The notes beneath the pieces were generated by a model that searched no databases, was not told where the DNA came from, and worked only from the letters and a program-made list of their open reading frames with translations. Position numbers and translations under genes: made by a program. This document shows, piece after piece, positions 18,012 through 25,538 of a stretch of 39,590 nt of DNA. This DNA comes from DASVRZ01 sp038228695 (GTDB lineage Bacteria; Verrucomicrobiota; Verrucomicrobiia; Chthoniobacterales; DASVRZ01): the NCBI GenBank assembly GCA_038228695.1, contig JBBRPA010000033.1, forward strand, positions 1 through 39,590. The letters run 5' to 3'. The stretch's first letter is position 1. The number at the start of each line of letters is the position of its first letter.

Positions 18012-19262
18012 CTAACACTGACCGGCAACGGCTTTTTCGTAAATGTTATCCAGCGTTTTCAGCCAGTGCTCTTCGCTGAAATCGTTCGCAATTCGGGCGG
18101 CGGCGGCCCGCGATTTTTCAACAAGTAACGCGCGGTCGGCGTCGAGCGCGCAAATTGTCTCGCAAATATCGCGGACCATATCCTCCTCGGTTGTCACCGG
18201 CAGACGATAGCCGGACGCGTCCGTAACAATCTCAGCAGGCCCATTCGCGTCCGCCACCACTGGCACACATCCCGCTAGCATTGCCTCCATCATGGTCTGC
18301 CCCGCTCCTTCACGCAGGCTAGGCAGCAGATAGACATCCATGCTCCGAAGATTCTCAAAATAATGTTCGCGAGGGACCCCGCCGCTGAAAATCACGTAGT
18401 CTTCCAACCCCAACTGGCGGGTTAGGCTCTGCAAATGTTCAATCTCCGGACCACGGCTGCTGATGGTGTATTGAAATCTGATGCCCCGCCCTCGGACTCG
18501 GGCGAGCGCTTGGATCGCCAGCGCGACACCTTTTCGGCCCTCGAGATTTCCACTCGCAAAAATTTTCAGCGGGCCCTCGGTTTTCCGAAAATCCCGACGG
18601 CGGATCGCCTCGATTTGCTCTTTGGTATAAAAGAGATTGCAGAGCACGCTCAGGCCTTCGCGGCGGCCGCGAATTTGTTCGAGAAGCGGCAGGGCGGAAC
18701 TGTGACAAGCCACGATTGCCGTACTGTGCTTGGCCGTGTTGCGCACCGACGCCGAGAGACGGCTGAATTTTCCACTAACAATTCGAAACACCTCGAAGGC
18801 ACGCGCGGCTGGACTCAAGATCTGCTTGAATCCGCTCATCGGAAACTCCTCAGTGCCGCTGATCGGCCCCCAAACGAAGGGGATACCTAGCTTCCAAAGC
18901 GGACAACCGACGCGCCACGTGGTGTAGGTGACAAGATGGGCGAGATCGAATTGGATTTTTGCGTGCCACTCCCGCGCCGGTGTTAGGAGCGACCGATTGA
19001 AACGAATGTAACCCCACCAACTTTGCAGGCGGGCGATCATCCGATTTTCGTGGCATGTCCCTTTCTCGCCAAGAAAAATGAAGTGCATCGTAGGCGGCAC
19101 CAGTCCTTCGGCCGCAGCTCGCTCGAGTTGCTCGCGGCAGCCTTCCTCCACTAAGATCCAAATTTCATGCTTACTGGCAAGAGTGCGACACGCCCGCCAG
19201 CCGTAGAATCCTTCCGAACCGCCGTATGGCAGGCAGGTGATGCTCGAGATGAGGATTTTCAC
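18012..19262 (-). CDS. Glycosyltransferase family 4
   Basis: A 416-residue GT-B retaining glycosyltransferase that transfers a sugar from a nucleotide donor to a growing glycan on the cytoplasmic side. The C-terminal Rossmann domain has FASGNLEGRKGVALAIQALA and the E-x7-E donor-site motif (LPSLREGAGQTMMEAMLAG). The N-terminal domain begins MKILISSITCLPYGGSEGF, the usual glycine loop. The start is a GTG overlapping the TGA of the upstream kinase gene by four bases, a sign of translational coupling. It is the last gene of the eight-gene leftward operon. By context it is a candidate for adding the heptose-type sugar made by that operon (inference). Confidence 0.92.
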   Translation of the reverse strand: MKILISSITCLPYGGSEGFYGWRACRTLASKHEIWILVEEGCREQLERAAAEGLVPPTMHFIFLGEKGTCHENRMIARLQSWWGYIRFNRSLLTPAREWHAKIQFDLAHLVTYTTWRVGCPLWKLGIPFVWGPISGTEEFPMSGFKQILSPAARAFEVFRIVSGKFSRLSASVRNTAKHSTAIVACHSSALPLLEQIRGRREGLSVLCNLFYTKEQIEAIRRRDFRKTEGPLKIFASGNLEGRKGVALAIQALARVRGRGIRFQYTISSRGPEIEHLQSLTRQLGLEDYVIFSGGVPREHYFENLRSMDVYLLPSLREGAGQTMMEAMLAGCVPVVADANGPAEIVTDASGYRLPVTTEEDMVRDICETICALDADRALLVEKSRAAAARIANDFSEEHWLKTLDNIYEKAVAGQC

Positions 19263-20245
19263 GCGGAGTAATAAATCAGCCGCGAGCCATTCGATTCAAA
19301 CCGGAACGGCACCTCGACCAGCGGCAACATGAGTTCCCGGACGCGGTTTTGTGCGTCCGGTGGAACGAAAAGAAGCAGGAATCCGCCACCGCCGGCTCCT
19401 AGCAGTTTTCCACCGAGTGCTCCATTCTTGAGCGCGGTCTCGTAGGCTTGATCGACCAGCGAATTGCTAATTTTACTGGAGAGACTTTTTTTCAAGTTCC
19501 ACGCATCTCCTAACAGTTTTCCAAAATCCGCCAGATCGCGATGCTCATCGCAGAGAATCGCACAGCCTTCCTGCACCTGTCCGCGCATGGCTTCGAGTGC
19601 CTTCAAGTTGTCGTTTACCCGCTCGCATTGCTCGGTGAGAATATCTTCCGCAAAGCGCGTGATGCCGGTGAAATAAAGCATCAAATGATCCTGCAAGTCG
19701 TTCAGTCTTACACTGGAAACCGGCAGCGGCCGCGCATCGAAGAGATCATTTTTCGAGAAGACAATATGCCGGATTCCTCCCACCGCCGTGCCTACCTGAT
19801 CCTGGCACCCGACTTTTTCGCCGATCAATTTTTGCTCCACAAAGATGGCCTCGCGTGCCAGCTCTTCTTGCGAAATCAGTTTACCCTGCAAGGCGGTCAG
19901 CGCGTGGAGCAGTCCAACGGTGAACGATGAGGAACTGCCAAGTCCGGAACGTGCAGGCAGATCGGAAGTCACCGAAACCTCGATTCCGTCCTCGACACCG
20001 ATGTGTCCAAGACAATGGCGCACGCTCGGATGCTGGACCTCGGAGAAATGTTTCACCAGTTCGGTTTTCGAATAGGCCACGCGAATCCGGTAATCGAAAA
20101 ATGGCTGCAACCGCCGCACCGTCACATAGACATACTGATTGATCGTCGTGCTGAGCACTTCACCGCCGTGCTGTTCGTAATAGGCCGGATAATCCGTGCC
20201 GCCGCCAAAGAAGCTAATGCGAAGGGGAGTCTTGGAAATGATCAT
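19259..20245 (-). CDS. hddA: GHMP kinase, D-glycero-D-manno-heptose 7-phosphate kinase (HddA)-like
   Basis: A 328-residue sugar kinase of the GHMP superfamily, resembling HddA, which phosphorylates heptose 7-phosphate at C1 on the way to GDP-heptose. The three GHMP motifs are visible: PLRISFFGGGTDYPAYY at the N-terminus, the phosphate loop LPARSGLGSSSSFTVGLLHA near residues 96-115 and GGKLLGAGGGGFLLLF near the C-terminus. The ATG overlaps the stop of the upstream SDR gene (ATGA), and its own stop overlaps the next start (GTGA). An HddC-like nucleotidyltransferase lies in the same operon and supports the heptose assignment. L-fucose kinase-like members of the superfamily are the main alternative. 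Confidence 0.82.
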   Translation of the reverse strand: MIISKTPLRISFFGGGTDYPAYYEQHGGEVLSTTINQYVYVTVRRLQPFFDYRIRVAYSKTELVKHFSEVQHPSVRHCLGHIGVEDGIEVSVTSDLPARSGLGSSSSFTVGLLHALTALQGKLISQEELAREAIFVEQKLIGEKVGCQDQVGTAVGGIRHIVFSKNDLFDARPLPVSSVRLNDLQDHLMLYFTGITRFAEDILTEQCERVNDNLKALEAMRGQVQEGCAILCDEHRDLADFGKLLGDAWNLKKSLSSKISNSLVDQAYETALKNGALGGKLLGAGGGGFLLLFVPPDAQNRVRELMLPLVEVPFRFESNGSRLIYYSA

Positions 20246-21045
20246 GCTCGGGGGAAAAGTCGGGCCGTGGCGAGACGGGTGGCAAGAAATGACGTCACGC
20301 TGCTTTCCGTGGTAGGAACTGGAAAACGGGTGGCAATCTTTTCGTTGTTAATGTCCACGATGCGCGGTTCTACGTTTTCTGGCAAGGCGGTTAAACCGAG
20401 GCTTTTTCCGGCTAATTCCGCGATCCGGCGTGGCGAGATAAGCCCGCTTCCACAGAGGTTAAAAACTTCGCCGGTGACATTTTGTTCGATCAGATCGAGC
20501 GCGATGCGAGCCACCTCGTCCGTGGACATGAATTGGTAACGCGAGTCGGGATGAATCCGCAGCGGTTGATCATGCAAAATATCGTGGACAGGATTCTTGC
20601 GGAGACCTGGGCCGACCATCCCGGCAAGGCGCAGGATGAGCCAGTTCGCGGCGTATTTTTCCACCAGTTGCTCCGCGATGCGTTTGTGGACGCCGTAAAA
20701 AGAAGATGTGCGACAATCGATCGAAGCAGATTCACGATTGTTTTGCCGGTCGGAAAGATCGCTGTAAACGTCAACGCTGGAAAGGTGCAGATACCGTTCC
20801 GAGGGAAAATCGCGCAACGTCCGCAGCCGGTGTCCGACGGACGTATCGAACTCGGCGAAAGGTTGCTCCTCAGCGAAAAATTTTCGCGAGTTACAGGCAG
20901 CCTCAATCACCAGATCGGAGGTAGTGCCAGCCATCTGCGCGTAGTTTTCCCGATTCACGCTGATGACCTTCCATCCGCGCGCTTCCGCGTTGCGAACAAA
21001 GGCCGACCCGACAAAACCGCGCGAGCCAATGATGACGACTTTCAT
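20242..21045 (-). CDS. NAD-dependent epimerase/dehydratase-like SDR protein
   Basis: An extended SDR enzyme of 267 residues starting at 21045 (MKVVIIGSRGFVGSAF), with the Rossmann glycine motif GSRGFVG and a Tyr-x3-Lys catalytic pair in FYGVHKRIAE, preceded by HLSSVDVY. It is short for the family. The likely substrate is a nucleotide-activated sugar, and in this operon possibly a GDP-heptose intermediate to be oxidised, epimerised or reduced. Which of these it does cannot be read from the sequence. It begins 10 bp after the neighbouring SDR gene stops and overlaps the kinase gene by four bases. Confidence 0.82.
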   Translation of the reverse strand: MKVVIIGSRGFVGSAFVRNAEARGWKVISVNRENYAQMAGTTSDLVIEAACNSRKFFAEEQPFAEFDTSVGHRLRTLRDFPSERYLHLSSVDVYSDLSDRQNNRESASIDCRTSSFYGVHKRIAEQLVEKYAANWLILRLAGMVGPGLRKNPVHDILHDQPLRIHPDSRYQFMSTDEVARIALDLIEQNVTGEVFNLCGSGLISPRRIAELAGKSLGLTALPENVEPRIVDINNEKIATRFPVPTTESSVTSFLATRLATARLFPRA

Positions 21046-21055
21046 GAACGAGTTC

Positions 21056-22018
21056 TCAGGCAGCAAGTTTGGCCTGATCCGCGTTAGCCTCGAACCATGC
21101 AATCGTTTTCAACAGACCCTCTCGCAAAACGGTGCGGCACTCGAAGCCGAGGATTTCTCGCATCCGAGTTACGTCAAAGCCCTTATCCATCTGCCCATCC
21201 GGCTTGGTGGCGTCCCACGCGATCCGGCCAGTAAATCCCGTTAGCTCAGCAACGGTCGAGACCAGCTCTTTGATCGTTACGCGGGTTCCCGATGAGATGT
21301 TAATGATGTCCGGTCCGCTGTAAATTTCCGTGGCCAGAATGATCGCTTGGCAGACGTCTTGGATGTAAACAAAGTCGCGTTTTGGTGCCCCGCTGCCCCA
21401 TGCGATGACCTCATCGATTCCGGCCAAACGAGCTTCGCGATATTTTCGGATCAAGGCGGGAATGACGTGGGAGGCTTGCAAATCGAAATTGTCATGCGGC
21501 CCGTAAATATTTCCTGGGACGAGCACAATAGCGTCAAATCCATACTGGCGGCGGTAGCTTTGGGCGAGTTCCACATTCATCGCTTTCGCGAGTGAATAGG
21601 GCGCACTCTCTGGCTGTGGATAGCCGGTCCAGAGAGCGATCTCGCGGATCGGACTTTCCGCCTTCGCGGGATAGCTGCATCCACCAATCAGCGTGACATA
21701 TTTTTTCACGCCGGCTTCGTAAGCGGCCTGCATGGGTAGCGCGCCCAGCAACAGGTTCCGATAGCAAAATTCGGCTGGTCGATCGCGGTTGGCGAGAATC
21801 CCACCAACATAAGCTGCAAGATGAACGACTACCTCCGGCCGCGTTTCGCGAAACATTTCCGCAACCTCGCTGGGATTCATCAAATCGTAATCTGCATGGG
21901 TGACAGACAACAACTCACAACCGGTTTCGCGGAGGAGCGGAGCGAGATTTTTGCCGACAAAACCGGACGAGCCGGTCAGCAAAACGCGTTTGCCAGAAAG
22001 AGAAAGAGGCGCGGACAT
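21056..22018 (-). CDS. GDP-L-fucose synthase-like SDR (WcaG/Fcl type)
   Basis: The ATG at 22018 (MSAPLSLSGKRVLLTGSSG) gives 320 residues, the normal length of GDP-fucose-synthase-like epimerase/reductases; the open frame extending to 22534 runs through the neighbouring gene and is rejected. The sequence shows TGSSGFVGKNL (NADP-binding), DYDLMNPSEVAEMF, HLAAYVGGILANRDRPAEFC with the family GGI element, IGGCSYPAKAESPIRE and the catalytic YSLAKAMN. LVPGNIYGPHDNFDLQASHV is typical of Fcl. In heptose pathways Fcl-like reductases act on GDP-4-keto-6-deoxy-heptose. Without a visible GDP-mannose dehydratase in the window, the exact substrate is open. Confidence 0.88.
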   Translation of the reverse strand: MSAPLSLSGKRVLLTGSSGFVGKNLAPLLRETGCELLSVTHADYDLMNPSEVAEMFRETRPEVVVHLAAYVGGILANRDRPAEFCYRNLLLGALPMQAAYEAGVKKYVTLIGGCSYPAKAESPIREIALWTGYPQPESAPYSLAKAMNVELAQSYRRQYGFDAIVLVPGNIYGPHDNFDLQASHVIPALIRKYREARLAGIDEVIAWGSGAPKRDFVYIQDVCQAIILATEIYSGPDIINISSGTRVTIKELVSTVAELTGFTGRIAWDATKPDGQMDKGFDVTRMREILGFECRTVLREGLLKTIAWFEANADQAKLAA

Positions 22019-22067
22019 GGAGCATTTAAAGTAGCAGACGCTCCAAAACTCTGGCAACTGCCAAAGC

Positions 22068-22787
22068 CTAGTCGAAAGCTGCGCGGTTTGTGCCGATGAA
22101 ATCATCCGCCTGCGCGAGGCTTTCGGGCAGACCGATGTCGAGGAATGGCGCGGCGACCTGATGAACTGCGATTCGGCATCCAGCCGCAAGCAAAGCCGGG
22201 AAGACGTCGGTCTCAAAACTGAGCGGCGATTTCTCCGGAAACAAGTCGAGCGTTTTCGCCCGAAACAAATAGACCCCGGCGTTGATCCAACTCGCGCCCG
22301 GCCGCTTCTCGAGAAAGCCCTGAAGCTGCCCAGCCTCAATCGCGAGCGAGCCATAACGCGACGCGTCGTCCATCCAGAGCGCAAGCACAGCGGCATCGAC
22401 CGCCGGATCATTGAGAAGGCCAAAGAGCGGCGCAAGCGGGGCCAAGGCAAGCGAATCACCATTGAGCACCAGCCAGGCATCGGAGGCGATTCCGCTGTGT
22501 TTGATGCAGTTAAGAAATCCACCCGCCGTGCCAAGCGGCACGGTTTCCTCTACGCAGACAGTGCGAATCTCCGGCACCGGGTTGGCCGCAAAATGCGCGG
22601 CAATGGTTTCCGCCTTGTAGCCGGTAGAAAGGACCACCCCCGCGACCCGCTCCCGCCGCAGATAACGCACGACCCATTCCACAAAAGGGCAGCCCGCAAC
22701 CGGCGCCATCGGTTTGGGCAAATCCGGCAGGACACTTCGCAGCCTCGTGCCAAAACCACCGGCGAGGACCACGGCGGATGGGTTCAT
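22068..22787 (-). CDS. hddC: Sugar-1-phosphate nucleotidyltransferase, HddC-like (heptose-1-P guanylyltransferase)
   Basis: A 239-residue nucleotidyltransferase that joins NTP and a sugar 1-phosphate. It carries the family loop VVLAGGFGTRLRSVLPDLPK (residues 6-25), the metal aspartate region WLVLNGDSL and the ending PFLDIGLPESLAQADDFI. Length and the GTRLR...PKPM pattern match HddC, which makes GDP-D-glycero-alpha-D-manno-heptose. Glucose-1-P thymidylyl- or mannose-1-P guanylyl-transferases of the same fold are the alternatives. The HddA-like kinase two genes downstream favours HddC. Its ATG overlaps the TGA of the methyltransferase gene (ATGA). No gmhA or gmhB is present in the window. Confidence 0.8.
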   Translation of the reverse strand: MNPSAVVLAGGFGTRLRSVLPDLPKPMAPVAGCPFVEWVVRYLRRERVAGVVLSTGYKAETIAAHFAANPVPEIRTVCVEETVPLGTAGGFLNCIKHSGIASDAWLVLNGDSLALAPLAPLFGLLNDPAVDAAVLALWMDDASRYGSLAIEAGQLQGFLEKRPGASWINAGVYLFRAKTLDLFPEKSPLSFETDVFPALLAAGCRIAVHQVAAPFLDIGLPESLAQADDFIGTNRAAFD

Positions 22788-23596
22788 TTGCCGACCGGCT
22801 CCATGACGACAGCAAGTTCGTCTGCGAGTGCGTAATTGTTAGTCAGCCGCATGATCAGACGCGCCCCGGCGTTGCCTCGGGCATTCATTTTATCGCCAGG
22901 CGCTTCATACATGAAACTGCTCATCTCGGTAATGCGATATCCAAAGCGGGTCGCTGCCTGCCAGAGATTCATCGGCGAAAAAAAATAGAGGTGGTCCGGG
23001 TTGTTGCGTTCCTGTTTCAGCAACACCGCGCCAAGCACGCGCTTGATCGCCAGCGCATTGGGCGTCGTGATAAGCAGTTTCCCACCCGGCGCGAGCACTT
23101 TGCGCACGCCCTCAAGGACAAGGCCAAAATTGCTCACGTGCTCAAGAATATCGCCGGCAATGACGACCTCGAATTTTCGATCGGGAAAATAAGTCGGGAG
23201 CTGTTCGGCGTTTCCGTGGAGAATGTCGTCGATCTGAAACTCGTCGCGCAGAATGGCAATGCATTTTTCATCGAGATCGAGGCCCACCAATTCCCGACAA
23301 TGCCCACGAAGTTTCTGGTGCAGGAGGACACCAGCTTGGGCCTGACTTCGTGCCGCTGGAGAATCCGTTGGTCCGAGATGCAATACAGAGCTTCCGGCTG
23401 CTCTTTCTAGGACCCATTGTTTCTTATCTACCAACGGCATATTTCTCAAAGTGAGAGGTGTCCGTGGCGGGAGTGTTTGAAGTTGCTGGATTAAATCTGC
23501 CATCGATTCTTTGGGGTTGTGTGTTTCAGGAAACGGAATGGGCCATCTTGGATTGATTTCGGACGTCGGTAAGTTTGGACGAGTGGATAGCGACAT
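22784..23596 (-). CDS. Class I SAM-dependent methyltransferase
   Basis: The product has 270 residues when started at the ATG at 23596, which has a strong Shine-Dalgarno (GGAGGGG) five bases upstream. The methyltransferase domain shows VLHLGPTDSP (degenerate motif I), LVGLDLDEKCIAILRDEF (acidic end of beta 2), FEVVIAGDILEHVSNFG (motif post-I) and VRKVLAPGGKLLITTPNALA. The target is probably a sugar hydroxyl or carboxyl in this operon. With this start it overlaps the end of the FkbM gene by 71 bases. A later ATG at 23503 (MADLIQQLQ) would avoid the overlap but lacks a ribosome-binding site. Confidence 0.82.
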   Translation of the reverse strand: MSLSTRPNLPTSEINPRWPIPFPETHNPKESMADLIQQLQTLPPRTPLTLRNMPLVDKKQWVLERAAGSSVLHLGPTDSPAARSQAQAGVLLHQKLRGHCRELVGLDLDEKCIAILRDEFQIDDILHGNAEQLPTYFPDRKFEVVIAGDILEHVSNFGLVLEGVRKVLAPGGKLLITTPNALAIKRVLGAVLLKQERNNPDHLYFFSPMNLWQAATRFGYRITEMSSFMYEAPGDKMNARGNAGARLIMRLTNNYALADELAVVMEPVGK

Positions 23597-24425
23597 AATC
23601 CCCTCCAGTCGGTTCGGCCGGAACCAACCCTTCGCTAGCAAAAGCGAAAAACTGATACCCTATTCCACCGAGAAAAATGGCGATAGCGTCTGCCGGGCAG
23701 CCTGCTCGCAAACAGGCTGGTGGATTAACCTCGAAAATAATTGTTGGACAAGCTTCCCTGAGAATTTTTTCCGCCCCCTGCAGAATGAAATATTCGTGAC
23801 CCTCAACATCTAGCTTCATTACTGTGGGAGGAGGCAGGTTGTTCTCCAGCCAAAACTCGTCCATTCGGACCGTGTTGATGACCAGAGTGGAGACCGTTTC
23901 CGACGCCTGAAGCGAAAGCGAATTCCGACCCGGATCGTGATGCAGACCCATGGTCGCCTCAGCAGTTTTATTCGACAACGCAATCGGATAAACCGCAGCA
24001 TTCCCCAGATCATTGCGCTGGATATTACCTTCGGTGATTCGATGGGAATCAGGAAAAGGTTCAAACGCGAAGTCGCGCCCATTCTCTCCGACAAAATGGC
24101 TGGCCAGGACTGTGTAGAGGCCGAAATTCGCCCCGCCATCAACGAAAACATCCCCCGGTTGCAAATAGATCTCCAAAAAATGGATCTCCGGTTCATAGTC
24201 GCGACCGAAGACGTAGAAAACCTTGGCAGGACTTCGAAAAACCTGGGGTAGTTTAAAAACCGCCCTCCAAGCTGCGATTCTCATCTGCGGTTGTCTTCCC
24301 AAGCCGACGATCAAATACCACTTGAGGACTTGCCAGCAACATCGGGCTGGAGCCTTAGAAAAGCCGGTATGCCTAATGAAAAAACCGGTGCTTGCCTCGA
24401 AGCCGCTGAAGAGTTTTTTGAACAT
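23526..24425 (-). CDS. FkbM-family methyltransferase
   Basis: A 299-residue SAM-dependent methyltransferase of the FkbM family, which O-methylates sugars and polyketides. The FkbM landmarks are GDVFVDGGANFGLYTVLAS (motif I, about residues 91-109), FAFEPFPDSHRITEGNIQRN, and the defining VMKLDVEGHEYFILQGAEKI with IIFEVNPP after it. The N-terminal ~85 residues are a helical extension that is common in polysaccharide-locus members. It follows the epimerase gene by 6 bp and overlaps the next methyltransferase gene, so both modify the same product in all likelihood. Confidence 0.92.
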   Translation of the reverse strand: MFKKLFSGFEASTGFFIRHTGFSKAPARCCWQVLKWYLIVGLGRQPQMRIAAWRAVFKLPQVFRSPAKVFYVFGRDYEPEIHFLEIYLQPGDVFVDGGANFGLYTVLASHFVGENGRDFAFEPFPDSHRITEGNIQRNDLGNAAVYPIALSNKTAEATMGLHHDPGRNSLSLQASETVSTLVINTVRMDEFWLENNLPPPTVMKLDVEGHEYFILQGAEKILREACPTIIFEVNPPACLRAGCPADAIAIFLGGIGYQFFAFASEGLVPAEPTGGDYVAIHSSKLTDVRNQSKMAHSVS

Positions 24426-24431
24426 CTAACT

Positions 24432-25364
24432 TCAGACGTTTCCGAACTGGTTATTACGGATGATTTTGTAGGCTTTGATCAATTCGCGAATGCCGCGCTC
24501 GAGCGACCATTCGGGCTTAAAGCCGGTCGCGGCGAGGCGGGCGTTGGAGACGATGTAATCGCGTTTGTCGGGGTCCTCGCCAATCGGGGCTTCGAGGTAA
24601 ACGAATTGCGGAAGCTGTTTCTGAATCTCGGCGCAGAGCTCGAGCTTGGAGAGATTCGCATCGTCGAGACCCACGTTGTAGGGCCGACCTTTCATCGTCT
24701 CGAAGTTTTCAATCGAGTGGACAAATGCCTTCGCGACATCGCGGATATGGATGTAATTACGCTTGAAGTGCCCCTCGAAAATGACCACGGCGCGGTCGTT
24801 CACGGCGCGGTAAACGAAGTCGTTCACGAGCAGATCAATCCGCATGCGGGGAGCGGATCCGAAAACGGTCGCGAGACGGAAACTGAGGCCGTTTTCCCGC
24901 TCGAGAACGGCAGCTTCGGCTTCGCATTTGGTTGTTCCGTAAAGCGAGATCGGGCGTAAGGGCGTTTCCTCGGTGCAAAATTTTCCAGACTCACCGATGC
25001 CGTAGCCGCTGTTCGTGGTGGGAATGATGACGCGCTGGTTCGGTGAAGCGAGCGAGCAGATAAGGCGAACCGCGTCGGAATTAATCGACTGCGCACCGAC
25101 TCGGTCCTGATTGCAAAGCGGTGCCCCGACCAATGCGGCGAGGGGAATGATCAAATCGACCTTGGACATGATATCCTTGAGCGAGCGCTCGTCGCGACAA
25201 TCACCGCGCACGACTTGGAACTGATCGTACTGGCAACAGTCGAGGAGCGAATTTTGCTGCCAGAGGAAATTTTCCAGCACCGTGACCTGATGGCCCAGCG
25301 CGAGCAGCGTTGGGGTGAGGACCGAGCCAAGGTAACCGGCACCGCCGGTGATGAGAATATGCAT
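24432..25364 (-). CDS. NAD(P)-dependent nucleotide-sugar epimerase/dehydratase
   Basis: First gene of the leftward eight-gene operon; 310 residues from the ATG at 25364 (MHILITGGAGYLGSVLTPTL). A TTG 13 codons upstream is a less likely start. Motifs: GGAGYLG glycine loop, LIIPLAALVGAPLCNQDRVG with the cofactor-contacting segment, VIIPTTNSGYGIGESGKFC (active-site Thr/Ser), and SLYGTTKCEAE (Tyr-x3-Lys). The region FKRNYIHIRDVAKAFVHSIE is typical of extended SDRs of LPS/capsule loci. The specific reaction (4-epimerisation, 4,6-dehydration or C4 oxidation) cannot be settled; GDP-heptose 4-dehydrogenase-like chemistry would fit the hddA/hddC context. Confidence 0.87.
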   Translation of the reverse strand: MHILITGGAGYLGSVLTPTLLALGHQVTVLENFLWQQNSLLDCCQYDQFQVVRGDCRDERSLKDIMSKVDLIIPLAALVGAPLCNQDRVGAQSINSDAVRLICSLASPNQRVIIPTTNSGYGIGESGKFCTEETPLRPISLYGTTKCEAEAAVLERENGLSFRLATVFGSAPRMRIDLLVNDFVYRAVNDRAVVIFEGHFKRNYIHIRDVAKAFVHSIENFETMKGRPYNVGLDDANLSKLELCAEIQKQLPQFVYLEAPIGEDPDKRDYIVSNARLAATGFKPEWSLERGIRELIKAYKIIRNNQFGNV

Positions 25365-25483
25365 GGTTTTACCAGCGTTACCGGGCAGATATTCCGAACG
25401 CAATCAAATTCCTCCCGGCCGGAAGTCGGACTTCGGCGGAAAGGCTCTGAAAGAAACACCGACCCGTTTAGTTCCCGGATGCT

Positions 25484-25520
25484 TCAGCGGAATTAGAGCT
25501 TCAACTCTGGTTTCCGCTGA
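25484..25520 (+). promoter_or_regulatory. Strong imperfect hairpin in the leader of the MBOAT gene
   Basis: TCAGCGGAA (25484-25492) pairs with TTCCGCTGA (25512-25520), and the inner TTAGAG (25493-25498) pairs with CTCTGG (25505-25510) using two G-U pairs, with one bulged base at 25511 and a six-base loop. TTTTAG follows directly. In the plus-strand transcript this is a stem of about 15 pairs ending 18 bases before the MBOAT start codon at 25539. It resembles an intrinsic terminator or attenuator more than a ribosome-binding region. No known riboswitch class was recognised. The rest of 25365-25538 must hold the divergent promoters, which I could not pinpoint. Confidence 0.5.
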
Positions 25521-25538
25521 TTTTAGATGGTAACGCGC

